64,000 bases of DNA from Bog-473 sp963817735 (GTDB taxonomy: Bacteria > Actinomycetota > Acidimicrobiia > Acidimicrobiales > RAAP-2). Both the position numbers and the translations under genes were made by a program. Position 1 is the stretch's first letter. Every line of letters starts with the position of its first letter. Of the stretch, positions 44,317 to 60,324 are shown one piece after another. Where the stretch lies: assembly GCA_963817735.1 (NCBI GenBank), contig CAWFPP010000009.1, positions 372,001 through 436,000 of the forward strand, read 5' to 3'. The notes below the pieces were generated by a model that saw only the letters and a list, made by a program, of their open reading frames with translations, ran no database searches and was not told the DNA's origin.

Positions 44317-45148
44317 TCAGTACCGGAGGTCGGCGAGGACTCCGTAATGGTCTGAGAGTTGGAGCTGGTCGTCCGGTACGACGCCGAGCAGCTCGCAATG
44401 GGTGGGGTGTCCCACCCCTCCAAGTCGCGGCCACGCCGACAACACGTAGTCGAATCGTCGATCTGGATACAGTGCGACCGCCGCCAAAGGATTGCGGTTG
44501 GACCAGGTAATGCCTGCAGTTCCGTCTCCGGCAACCTCCCAGGCGTCGTAGAACACCAGACCCGGTTCTGCGGTGGCACTCTGCCCGGTGAGCATGCGGA
44601 TCTCGTCAGAGTCGGGTCCGGCATTGAAGTCTCCGCACACCACGATCGGGTGGCGACGGCGGGTAGTCGAAGAAATGAGTTGGGCAAGCTGTCGGACTTG
44701 CGCCTGGCGCACAATGCTCGCACCAAGTGGGTAGTCCAGCATCACGGCAAAGAACTGGACAGGTCCCCGGTCGCCATCGATCGTGACGGCCGATCGCCTC
44801 TCCCATTCCAGAATCATCTTCTCCTCGTAGCTTGCGGCGTTCGACTATCTCGAGCGGCCACCGGGAAACGAGGCCGGTGCCCGAAACCCAATCGCCTTGG
44901 TCCCAGTCGCCGGCGAACAAGTGATGTTCAAAGCCCAGGCGTGCGGCGATGAGGTTGGCCTGTGTTGTCTCTGCATTGGACCAGGACTCGACGAGGCAGA
45001 CGACGTCAGGATTCGCTGTGGCCAAGGATTCCTCGATTGCCGCTTGTCGCTGCTGCCATTGCCCGTATCGGCCCCATACGTTCCAAGTCACTACCCGCAG
45101 ACTCGACTCAACGACAGATCCGTAAGGCGCATACTGATCGAAGCTCAC
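44317..45148 (-). pseudogene. Endonuclease/exonuclease/phosphatase-family gene broken by a frameshift
   Basis: Two overlapping frames form one EEP-type protein. The 5' frame (45148 to about 44798) has VVTWNVWGRYGQW, NPDVVCLVESWS and a GLVSRWPLEIVERR block. The 3' frame (to 44317) has IDGDRGPVQFFAVML, VVCGDFNAGPDSDEIR, RFDYVLSAWP and LSDHYGVLADL. Removing one base near 44797-44798 joins the frames as GMGE-RSAVTIDG, matching the family. It lacks a signal peptide. It may be decay or a sequencing error. The start GTG 45148 overlaps a GGAGGTGA, so the true start is unclear. Confidence 0.83.
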
Positions 45149-45331
45149 CTCCGCAGTTTGCCCGCTTTGTCGAGCTCGGCGCGGAGGGATGCCAGCTACC
45201 AGGGATGGTCGACGACTCCGAATATGTCAGATCTCGGTGGCCTACGTTGACACCCTCACCATCTACGAACTGACCAGACTTGGCTCCCGCCGGGCACCGG
45301 GCTCTCCGCCGTTCGCCGGGGCTTGATCGCC

Positions 45332-45721
45332 CTAAATGTGGATGGTCCCGTCGAGGTCGAGCGACCAGCCGGGGTTGTGCGCCACTTCCCAGACGTATCC
45401 GTCAGGATCGGCAAACGCTCCGGTTGTGCCGCCCCAATCGGCGATCGCTGCGTGACGAACGATCGAACCTCCGGCTTGGAGGGCTTCGTTCAAGACAACG
45501 GTCACTTCCTCGGGCGACCGCACGTTGTAGGCCAATTCGATCCCCGGAGCACCGTGGCCACCCAGGGCGGTCCACAATCCAAAAACCATGCCGCCAGCTT
45601 GGAAGAAGCACACCTCGTCATCGGGCTGCTCCGCTCCCGACCAGCCGAGAGATTCATAAAATGCTCGGGCTCGGGCGAGATCGGAGACTCCAAGCGTGAC
45701 CAGGCTGACGCGCTGTTCCAT
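45332..45721 (-). CDS. VOC-superfamily (glyoxalase-like) protein
   Basis: 129 aa. It begins MEQRVSLVTLGVSDLARARA and includes FYESLGW, with the mid-region ELAYNVRSPEEVTVVLNEAL and the C-terminal FADPDGYVWEVAHNP carrying the metal Glu. This is the PhnB/lactoylglutathione-lyase-like type with no predictable substrate. It is divergent from the DUF2510-like gene, about 105 bp away. Confidence 0.85.
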   Translation of the reverse strand: MEQRVSLVTLGVSDLARARAFYESLGWSGAEQPDDEVCFFQAGGMVFGLWTALGGHGAPGIELAYNVRSPEEVTVVLNEALQAGGSIVRHAAIADWGGTTGAFADPDGYVWEVAHNPGWSLDLDGTIHI

Positions 45722-45826
45722 CTGATCATCATCGCAAACGGCGACGAGCGGCGGGATGCCTCACTCCTCTGGCGAACGGCCGAATTACACTTCGGCGCCG
45801 GCAGTGAGCCAGCAGTAGGAGGATTG

Positions 45827-46519
45827 GTGGGAGAGGACGACTCAGCTCCGTCATGTCCTGTACCTCCCGCACGCGGTTGGTATCGGATTCCGGACAATCC
45901 CAACTACGAGCATTTTTGGGATGGGCAAAAGTGGACGTCCCAGCGATATTGGGGGGGCGCCTCGACCAGAGCTTCCCTGGATAGTCCGCCCCCTGCGGCG
46001 GATTCGACGCCGCCGGAAGCGCTCGCGCCTCAAGATGGCGATCCGATGCGGAACGTAGGACCGTCGGGGCGGATCTCGTTCAGTTCGCCAGCTACCGGAG
46101 GGCGCCAGCCGCAGACTCGCTATTACGCCGTAGCGACGATCATCGCACCTCCTGTATTTATCATTCTTTTCACCTGGATCGCGGTATCTGCAGTACCCAC
46201 CCATTCAGGAAGACCGATCGGCATTGGTGCGGCCGTACTCGCAGTCGTCTTCGCCCTGATCTTTTCTCGGAGACCCTATGTTGCGATCGTGCTCCCCGAC
46301 GGATCGCTCACGTTCAAAGCTCTCATCGGCTCAAAGGAGACGGCGATTTCGCGGATCACTCGAATAGGACTCAGGACAGGAGCCCGCGGTGCATCATCCT
46401 GGATCTTCGAATTCGATGGCACCAGGGCATTACTCGGGGACATTGGCGGCAGCGCACTCGCTCGTTATGTAATCGAACGCAACCCTGCCGTCGAGCACCC
46501 AGTAAGCCGATTTTCTTAG
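45827..46519 (+). CDS. DUF2510-like membrane protein
   Basis: 230 aa from GTG 45827, with AGGAGG 4 bp before it. The N-terminal motif GWYRIPDNPNYEHFWDGQKW and the following WT are the DUF2510 pattern common in actinobacterial envelope proteins. Two membrane helices follow (AVATIIAPPVFIILFTWIAV and GIGAAVLAVVFALIFS). The C-terminal 70 residues are a beta-rich domain (YVAIVLPDGSLTFK). Function unknown; probably an inner-membrane protein. Confidence 0.75.
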   Translation: MGEDDSAPSCPVPPARGWYRIPDNPNYEHFWDGQKWTSQRYWGGASTRASLDSPPPAADSTPPEALAPQDGDPMRNVGPSGRISFSSPATGGRQPQTRYYAVATIIAPPVFIILFTWIAVSAVPTHSGRPIGIGAAVLAVVFALIFSRRPYVAIVLPDGSLTFKALIGSKETAISRITRIGLRTGARGASSWIFEFDGTRALLGDIGGSALARYVIERNPAVEHPVSRFS

Positions 46520-46578
46520 GCAGGTGAGGGCGAATGCCCCCACTTCCCCGGGTGGGGGACGAACCGAAGCTCGCCTAG

Positions 46579-47304
46579 ATGCGAGCAACTACCCTGACCG
46601 ACGTGATGGATCCCGGACCTTTGTTGGCTTCGGGTCGGGACTCCGACATTTTTGAGTACGGCCCTCGTCGAGTGCTTCGGCGCTCACGTGAGGGGCGATC
46701 GATGGTACAAGAGGCTCGGATCATGGAATATGTCCGAGCCCAGGGATTCGCCGTGCCGGCGGTTGAAGAAGTCAGCGCTGACGGCCTCAACATGGTTATC
46801 GAGCGCATCGAGGGTGCTGACATGGTCGCGATGATGGGCCACCGCCCGTGGACCATTCCTCGTCTGGGCCGGGTGCTGGCCGATCTCCATCGCGAGCTGC
46901 ATGAGCTGACGGCTCCGGACTGGTTACCCGATGCGCCGGTTGGATACGGAGTTGGCCTCCTCCACTTGGATCTTCATCCACTGAACGTGATGATGAGCCC
47001 GCGAGGTCCCGTCGTCATCGACTGGGCCCGCGTGTGCCGAGGTGATCCTGCGGTCGATGTGGCGCTCGCTTGGATCCTCATGGCGGCGGCCGAAGTTCCC
47101 ACCGGTCGTTTCATGGGGATGGTTCTCGGCCGTGCTCGCTCCACCCTGGTGAAGAGTTTCCTAGGTTCGGTTGAGATCGAGGCGGTCAGGCCGATTCTTG
47201 GTGATGTGGTCGCATGGAAGGTGTCAGATCCCCACATTTCTGCGGCTGAGCAAGCCCGTATGTGGGGGGTGGTGAAGCAGGCCAGAGGTGGCACTCCCGG
47301 CTAG
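46579..47304 (+). CDS. APH-family phosphotransferase-like protein
   Basis: 241 aa with a kinase-like fold. The P-loop-like region ASGRDSDIFEYGPRRVLRRS and the catalytic segment LLHLDLHPLNVM (HxDxHxxN) followed by VVIDWARV match aminoglycoside-phosphotransferase-like proteins. Many such proteins do not act on antibiotics. The catalytic Asp and Asn are present. It has no obvious operon partner. Confidence 0.85.
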   Translation: MRATTLTDVMDPGPLLASGRDSDIFEYGPRRVLRRSREGRSMVQEARIMEYVRAQGFAVPAVEEVSADGLNMVIERIEGADMVAMMGHRPWTIPRLGRVLADLHRELHELTAPDWLPDAPVGYGVGLLHLDLHPLNVMMSPRGPVVIDWARVCRGDPAVDVALAWILMAAAEVPTGRFMGMVLGRARSTLVKSFLGSVEIEAVRPILGDVVAWKVSDPHISAAEQARMWGVVKQARGGTPG

Positions 47305-47519
47305 TGGCCGTGCTCTGCCGGTGCAGTCGAGCACACCGCTGCCCTTGGGCGTTCCAACGCACGGGTGTGGGCGACGCAGTGCCAGACACCACGACTGGGA
47401 CCCCACTGTCCCAGTACGCCATTCGGTTCGGAGACGAGGTAGCGACGTTCTGACGGGAAACGAGGGCGACCGTTCCCCGAGGTGGCACTTACGGTCCCCT
47501 GTTGGCGCGGGGAGGTCCG

Positions 47520-48479
47520 ATGAAGGGCCTGGTCGCCGCCGGACTGGCGGTCGGGCTGGCCGTAGCTTCTATTGGGACGGCGATTCTGGCTTCGGCGGCG
47601 TCGCTGCTCGGTGTCGGCGTCGCTGCTCCTGCGGCATCTTCGGCAGCGATCTCCCAGATCCCTCCCGCCATGCTGACGCTCTATCAGCAGGCGGCTGCCA
47701 CCTGCCCGGGGCTTCCCTGGACGATCCTGGCCGCCATCGGCACGGTGGAGTCCGACAACGGGCAATCTGACCTCCCGGGAGTCCACAGTGGCGCCAACGA
47801 CGCAGGAGCGGAAGGGCCGATGCAGTTCGAGCCGGCCACCTTCGCGGCCTATGACGAGCCGGTCCCACCCGGAGGGGCGGACCCGCCGAGCCCGTACGAC
47901 GCGACGGATGCCGTCTACGCGGCGGCGCGCCTGTTGTGTGCCGACGGCGGTGCCGGTGGGGCCGACCTGTCCGGCGCGGTCTACGCCTACAACCACTCGA
48001 GCGCGTACGTCGGGCAGGTGCTGGCGCTGGCTCGGTCCTACGCGGCGACCACCGCCACCGCCACCCCGGTCAGCGCGGACAGCGCCGGGCCGATAGCGGT
48101 GTCGTGGGCGCTCTCGCAGATCGGGACGCCCTATGTGTGGGGCGGCGAGACGCCCGACGTCGGCTTCGACTGTTCGGGCCTGGTGCAGGCCGCCTACGCC
48201 GTGGCGGGTGTGGCACTCCCCCGGGTGGCCCAGGACCAGTATGATACGACGCCGAAACTGGCACCGGATGCGCCACTGGCGCCCGGTGACCTCGTCTTCT
48301 TCGGGGACGGTCCGGGCTCCATCGATCACGTCGGGCTCTTCGTGGGTGTCGCCGGCGGCCAGGACATCATGGTCGACGCTCCCCACACGGGTGCCGTCGT
48401 GCGGTCCGAGGCCTTCCCGGCGACGGTGGGGGCGTCTTTCGGGAGCCTGATCTTCGTGGGGGCGACGCGGCCGCTCTGA
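47520..48479 (+). CDS. Secreted two-domain wall hydrolase: transglycosylase-like plus NlpC/P60
   Basis: 319 aa from ATG 47520 with GGGGAGGT before it. The signal-like helix (GLVAAGLAVGLAVASIGTAIL) is followed by an SLT-like domain (ILAAIGTVESDNGQ, the catalytic Glu position, and EGPMQFEPATFAAY), then NlpC/P60 with the catalytic Cys (FDCSGLVQAAY), His (IDHVGLFVG) and third residue (DAPHTGAV). It would cut both glycan strands and peptide bridges of peptidoglycan. This domain pair is common in conjugation systems of actinobacteria, but no other transfer gene is here. Confidence 0.88.
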   Translation: MKGLVAAGLAVGLAVASIGTAILASAASLLGVGVAAPAASSAAISQIPPAMLTLYQQAAATCPGLPWTILAAIGTVESDNGQSDLPGVHSGANDAGAEGPMQFEPATFAAYDEPVPPGGADPPSPYDATDAVYAAARLLCADGGAGGADLSGAVYAYNHSSAYVGQVLALARSYAATTATATPVSADSAGPIAVSWALSQIGTPYVWGGETPDVGFDCSGLVQAAYAVAGVALPRVAQDQYDTTPKLAPDAPLAPGDLVFFGDGPGSIDHVGLFVGVAGGQDIMVDAPHTGAVVRSEAFPATVGASFGSLIFVGATRPL

Positions 48480-48568
48480 CGTCCGTGTGTCACCGCAGGA
48501 ATCATGCACCGTAAGGTCGGGCCGGAAGGCACGGTATCGACCCACTCACCGACGAGGGAGAACGCGGC

Positions 48569-49252
48569 ATGACGGTGACACTGATCACGGGGGCCAACAA
48601 GGGGCTCGGCTACGAGACCGCCCGTCGGCTCATCGCAGAAGGGCACACCGTCTACGTCGGGTCGCGCGCCGCCGAGCGGGGCGCTGCGGCCGCAGCCGAG
48701 CTCGGCGGTCAGTTCGTCCAGCTCGACGTCACTGATGACCCGTCCGTGGAGCGGGCCCTGGGTGCCATCGGCGAACGCGAGGGCCGGCTCGACGTGCTGG
48801 TGAACAATGCCGGGGTGAGCGCGGTCGATGTCAGCGGCCCGGTCGCGCTCGAGGTCTTCGACACGAACGTCATCGGCCTGATCCGCGTCACCCAGGCGGC
48901 CCTCCCGCTGCTGCAGAAGTCCGAGAACCCTGTCGTGGTCAACGTGTCCAGCGCGCTCGGATCGTTCTGGGCCGTCACCAACCCGGAGCGTCGTCAGTTC
49001 CACTTTCCCTCCATCGTCTACGGAGCGAGCAAGGCCGCTGTCTCGATGCTCACCGTGCAGTACGCGAAGACGTATCCGGAGATCAAGTTCAACGCGGTCG
49101 AGCCCGGCTTCACCGCGACCGACCTCACCCCCTTCAGCGCGGCCGGTCAGCCGGTCGAACTCGGGGCAGAGGTCATCGTGCGCATGGCGACCATCGGCAA
49201 GGACGGCCCCACCGGAACCTTTCGCGAGAACGAGGGCGATCTCGCCTGGTAG
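48569..49252 (+). CDS. Short-chain dehydrogenase/reductase
   Basis: 227 aa. The cofactor motif is TGANKGLGYE, followed by LVNNAGVS and the catalytic Ser-Tyr-Lys set (VVNVSSALG and YGASKAAV). The C-terminus is short. NADP preference is likely from the acidic-free loop after strand 2 but is not certain. Substrate unknown. GAGGGAG lies 10 bases before ATG. Confidence 0.93.
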   Translation: MTVTLITGANKGLGYETARRLIAEGHTVYVGSRAAERGAAAAAELGGQFVQLDVTDDPSVERALGAIGEREGRLDVLVNNAGVSAVDVSGPVALEVFDTNVIGLIRVTQAALPLLQKSENPVVVNVSSALGSFWAVTNPERRQFHFPSIVYGASKAAVSMLTVQYAKTYPEIKFNAVEPGFTATDLTPFSAAGQPVELGAEVIVRMATIGKDGPTGTFRENEGDLAW

Positions 49253-49268
49253 GCGGCCGGAGCGCCCT

Positions 49269-49571
49269 TCACTCCGGCTCCGCGTGCACGCAACCGGGGC
49301 CGTGCCCCTCCATGGCTCCGCACTCAGCACAGACACGATCGGCCCAGCAGGCGGGATCCCCTCCCTGCGGCTCGGCCTCGGCCGCCTCTTCGTCGCAGAC
49401 CCGGCATTGGAGGGTCGACCCCAGCCGCTCCGCCCTCCCCGCGGCGCAGAGGATCCACGGGCGCTCCTGCCAGGGCGGGCGGTGCCGCACGTGCCGGCGG
49501 TGGCCGCATTCGAGCAGGGCCACCCAGTCGCCCACCTCGTCGGGGTCGAAGGCCACGATCGCGCGCTGCAC
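49269..49571 (-). CDS. DUF3565-type zinc-binding protein
   Basis: 100 aa, GTG start. It begins VQRAIVAFDPDEVGDWVALL and continues ECGHRRHVRHRPPWQERPW, which matches the DUF3565 pattern, and ends with three CxxC-type pairs (CRVCDEE, CAECGAMEGHGPGC). It probably binds zinc. The function is unknown. Confidence 0.85.
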   Translation of the reverse strand: MQRAIVAFDPDEVGDWVALLECGHRRHVRHRPPWQERPWILCAAGRAERLGSTLQCRVCDEEAAEAEPQGGDPACWADRVCAECGAMEGHGPGCVHAEPE

Positions 49572-49696
49572 TACTACGCCGCCCCTGGTGCCGCCGGATC
49601 GTCGCCATCGGGCTCGGCCGCGGGCAGGTCGGCCCGCCGCAAGGTGAGCACGCGCTCGGCCGGGCGCTCCCCGGGGTCCACCCTATCCATCGTGAG

Positions 49697-49709
49697 ACGA
49701 TGTTATCGT
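49697..49709. promoter_or_regulatory. Inverted repeat ACGAT-GTT-ATCGT, candidate MarR operator
   Basis: A perfect 5-bp dyad with a 3-bp spacer, 6 bp before the MarR start codon, inside a larger CCATCG...CGATGG dyad. MarR repressors usually autoregulate from such a site. Confidence 0.6.
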
Positions 49710-49715
49710 AAGGCG

Positions 49716-50153
49716 ATGGTTCTCCAGGATGCCGACTACGAGGATCTACTGGCGCTGCGCACCGGCCTGCGCCGATTCCTCCGTTGGAGCGAGCAGCAGG
49801 CGCAAGGGGCCGGGCTGACGTCCGCCCAGCAGCAGCTGCTCCTGGCCATTCGGGGGCATCCCGATCGGCGGGGGCCCACGGTGGGCGAGGTGGCCGACTA
49901 CCTCCTGCTGCGCCATCACAGCGCCGTCGGACTGGTCGATCGTGTCGTCGCCGCCAAGCTGGTCAAGCGGGTGCGCGACCCCCACGACCACCGGGTCGTC
50001 CGCCTCAAGCTCACCGCCGCCGGGGGCAAGCGCCTCGAGGCGTTGTCGGAGGCCCACCTCGAAGAGCTCGGGCGGCTCGGGCGTGTCCTCCCGACCGCAT
50101 GGCGCGGGCTCATGCCGCGCCAGCCGCTGCACGGCATCGAGACGCGGGCCTGA
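49716..50153 (+). CDS. MarR-family transcriptional regulator
   Basis: 145 aa. The winged helix-turn-helix is seen in GLTSAQQQLLLAIRG, PTVGEVADYLLLRHHSAVGL and the wing RVRDPHDHRVVRLKLTAAG. It is the usual length. It likely represses itself and an unknown target through the dyad at 49697. No efflux gene is adjacent; the divergent DUF3565 gene is the nearest candidate target. Confidence 0.92.
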   Translation: MVLQDADYEDLLALRTGLRRFLRWSEQQAQGAGLTSAQQQLLLAIRGHPDRRGPTVGEVADYLLLRHHSAVGLVDRVVAAKLVKRVRDPHDHRVVRLKLTAAGGKRLEALSEAHLEELGRLGRVLPTAWRGLMPRQPLHGIETRA

Positions 50154-50179
50154 CTTCCGCGCCGATCGGCTCAGACGGC

Positions 50180-51820
<1,641 letters not shown>

Positions 51821-51830
51821 GCCAGGCAAT

Positions 51831-52643
51831 CTACGGCGCGTCGTGCGCGGCCGTGCCTTCGGAGAGGAAGGCGATGATGGCCGGCAGCGCGGCGGCGTCC
51901 TGCAGGAAGAAGCCGTGGCCCCCGTCGAAGAGCTCGAGCCGGGCGCCGGGGACCGACCGGGCCAGGAACTCGCTGTTGGCCGGCGGGGCGATCCCGTCGA
52001 AGCGCCCGCCGCACACGAGGGTTGGGCAGGTGATGGAGCCGAGGCGATCGGCCGTGTCGTGGCCGGCCCGGGCCGCCAGCTGATTGGTGAGACCAGGTGA
52101 GGTCTCGCCCTGGTCGTCGAGATGCATGCGTTCGCCGAGCAGCCGCACCATCTGTGGGTTGGCCTCCTGCCATGCCTCGTCCCAGCGGGTGTCGATCAGC
52201 TGCATGCGCACGGCTGCTCGTTCCTCGGGGCCGAGTTCGACCAGCTTGTGCAGCGGGTAGGAGGCGCCGCCCGCCCCACCGGCGGACGTACACGCCAGGA
52301 CGAGCCGGCGGACCCTGTCCGGGTGCCCGATGGCCACCTCCTGGGCCACCATCCCGCCGAAGGAGATCCCGATGACGAGGCAGTCGTCCCAGCCCACGGC
52401 GTCGAGCAGCGCGGCGGCATCGTCGGCGAAGTCGGCCATGGCGTAGGGCCAGGGAGGCACGCTGCTCTGCCCCAGGCCCCGCTGGTCGTAGGACAGGACC
52501 TCGAAGTACTCGGCCAGGGGGCCGTCGCTCACGCGGGGCCGCTGGCGCAGGTCGCCGCCTGTGCCCGAAATCACGAGGAGTCGCTCCCCCGTCCCCTCCA
52601 GCTCGTAGTACAGCGAGACACCGTTGGCATCGGTCCGGGGCAC
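51831..52643 (-). CDS. Alpha/beta-fold hydrolase
   Basis: 270 aa from GTG 52643 (another GTG is 9 bases earlier). The nucleophile elbow is GISFGGMV (GxSxG), with the oxyanion segment ISGTGGD, the acid near CGGRFDGIAPP and the His in FDGGHGFFLQD. It resembles the 3-oxoadipate enol-lactonase/BphD-like group. Substrate unknown. It is downstream of gltD and upstream of pgi on the same strand. Confidence 0.88.
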   Translation of the reverse strand: MPRTDANGVSLYYELEGTGERLLVISGTGGDLRQRPRVSDGPLAEYFEVLSYDQRGLGQSSVPPWPYAMADFADDAAALLDAVGWDDCLVIGISFGGMVAQEVAIGHPDRVRRLVLACTSAGGAGGASYPLHKLVELGPEERAAVRMQLIDTRWDEAWQEANPQMVRLLGERMHLDDQGETSPGLTNQLAARAGHDTADRLGSITCPTLVCGGRFDGIAPPANSEFLARSVPGARLELFDGGHGFFLQDAAALPAIIAFLSEGTAAHDAP

Positions 52644-52684
52644 GGCCCGCACAGTACCGACCGGCCGGGGCGGACGGCGGGCCG

Positions 52685-58796
<6,112 letters not shown>

Positions 58797-58896
58797 CGGC
58801 GTCCTTCCGAGTGAGGAGAAGTTGAACGGATACCGGGACGACGTTGGCCCGAAGTGGAAAGAACAGGATACACGACGGCTCTCGTAGGCTTGGCAC

Positions 58897-60012
58897 ATGG
58901 GTTGGCGCGTCCATGTCGTGGGGGGCGGGGTCATCGGCCTGGCCTGTGCGTGGGAATTGTCACGCAACGGTCATGAAGTGACGGTGGTCGCGCCGGCCCC
59001 CGGCCGCGACGGCGCGTCGTGGGTGGCGGCCGGCATGCTCGCCCCGGTGACCGAGGCGCAATTCGGTGAGTCCGCCCTGACCGCGCTGCTGGTGGACGGT
59101 GCGACGCGCTGGCCCGCCTTCGCCGCCGCGCTGGAGGCCGCCTCCGGGCACGACATCGGGTACGACACGACGGGCACGGTGACGGTCGCGCTCGATGCGT
59201 CCGATCGCGCCAGCCTCGACGACCTCCTCGCCTACCAGCACACGCTCGGCCTCCGGGCGCACCGCCGTGGCGCCAGCGACTGCCGCCGCCTCGTCCCGGC
59301 GCTGAGCCCGGCCGTGCGTGGCGGCATCGAGGTCCCGGGCGACCATCAGGTCGACAACCGGGCGCTCCTCGGCGCGCTCCTGGCCTCTTGCCGCGCCAAC
59401 GGGGTGACCTTCGTCGAGAGCCGCGTCGCCGCGATTACCGACGGGCCCGCGCTCGTCCTGGCGGACGGCCGCCGCCTGGCACCGGACCACGTCCTCCTGG
59501 CGGCCGGCACCGGCCTGCGTTCGGTCGAGGGGCTGGCCGGCGCCGCGCTCCCCCCGCTCCGCTCCGTCAAGGGCCACATCGTGCGCCTGGGAGCCCCCGA
59601 CGCCACCTCGCCCGTACCGCTGCTGGCGCGCACGGTGCGCGGCCTGGTGCACGGGCGCTCGGTGTACCTCGTGCCGCGCCGGGACGGGTCGATCGTCGTC
59701 GGCGCCACCGTCGAGGAGCGTGGCGGGGACACCGCGGTGCGGGCGGGCGCGGTGCACGAGCTGCTCTGCGACGCCCGGGCGATCGTGCCCGGCATCGACG
59801 AGCTGGCGCTGCTCGAGACGGCCACCGGGCTGCGGCCCGCCACCCCGGACAACATGCCGCGCATCGGGTGGACCGGGCTCGACGGGGTCCTGGCCGCCGT
59901 CGGGCACTTCCGCAATGGCATCCTGCTCGCTCCGCTCACGGCGGCGGCTGTCGTCGATCTCGTGGGGCGCCGGCCCATGGCACCTCTCATCGAGGCGCTC
60001 GCCCCCGCGTGA
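58897..60012 (+). CDS. thiO: Glycine oxidase ThiO
   Basis: 371 aa, FAD-dependent amine oxidase of the DAO fold. The FAD motif is VHVVGGGVIGLACAWELSRN, with ASWVAAGMLAPVTEAQFGE and the C-terminal GLRPATPDNMPRIG and GHFRNGILLAPLTA. It makes the iminoglycine used to form the thiazole of thiamin. The stop overlaps the thiS start as GTGA. It is divergent from gltB across 100 bp. Confidence 0.93.
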   Translation: MGWRVHVVGGGVIGLACAWELSRNGHEVTVVAPAPGRDGASWVAAGMLAPVTEAQFGESALTALLVDGATRWPAFAAALEAASGHDIGYDTTGTVTVALDASDRASLDDLLAYQHTLGLRAHRRGASDCRRLVPALSPAVRGGIEVPGDHQVDNRALLGALLASCRANGVTFVESRVAAITDGPALVLADGRRLAPDHVLLAAGTGLRSVEGLAGAALPPLRSVKGHIVRLGAPDATSPVPLLARTVRGLVHGRSVYLVPRRDGSIVVGATVEERGGDTAVRAGAVHELLCDARAIVPGIDELALLETATGLRPATPDNMPRIGWTGLDGVLAAVGHFRNGILLAPLTAAAVVDLVGRRPMAPLIEALAPA

Positions 60013-60224
60013 GCGCGCTCGTCCTCCACGTCAACGGCGAGCCGACGGAGGTCCGTGCCGGCGCCACCATCGCCGACCTCGTGGCCGTGCTCACCGCCGA
60101 GGCCGACCCCAAGGGCGTGGCCGTCGCCGTCGACCGCTGCGTCGTCCCGCGCTCGGAGTGGGCCACCACGCCCGCCCGCGCCGGCTCCCTGGTGGAGGTG
60201 GTGACGGCCGCCGCCGGCGGCTGA
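60009..60224 (+). CDS. thiS: Sulfur-carrier protein ThiS
   Basis: 71 aa with the ubiquitin-like fold. It begins VSALVLHVNGEPTEVRAG, continues with VAVAVDRCVVPRSEW and ends in AAAGG, the terminal Gly-Gly that is thiocarboxylated. It donates sulfur to the thiazole synthase ThiG. ThiG would normally follow but the next gene is patatin-like. Confidence 0.93.
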   Translation: MSALVLHVNGEPTEVRAGATIADLVAVLTAEADPKGVAVAVDRCVVPRSEWATTPARAGSLVEVVTAAAGG

Positions 60225-60237
60225 GACCTTTTCCGAG

Positions 60238-60297
60238 GTGGCCCTCTCGGCGCTGGCCCTCTCCACGGTGGCCCTCTACGCGGTGGCATTGTCCGCG
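60238..60297 (+). repeat. Four 15-bp tandem repeats upstream of the patatin-like gene
   Basis: Four units of GTGGCCCTCTC-type 15-mers with the last more diverged. In the frame of the patatin gene they would encode VALSA, LALST, VALYA, VALSA, a hydrophobic, signal-like stretch. They may be untranslated or form an N-terminal extension starting at GTG 60238. Confidence 0.8.
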
Positions 60298-60324
60298 GCG
60301 GGCGCCCGGTGCCACAATCGCTCG

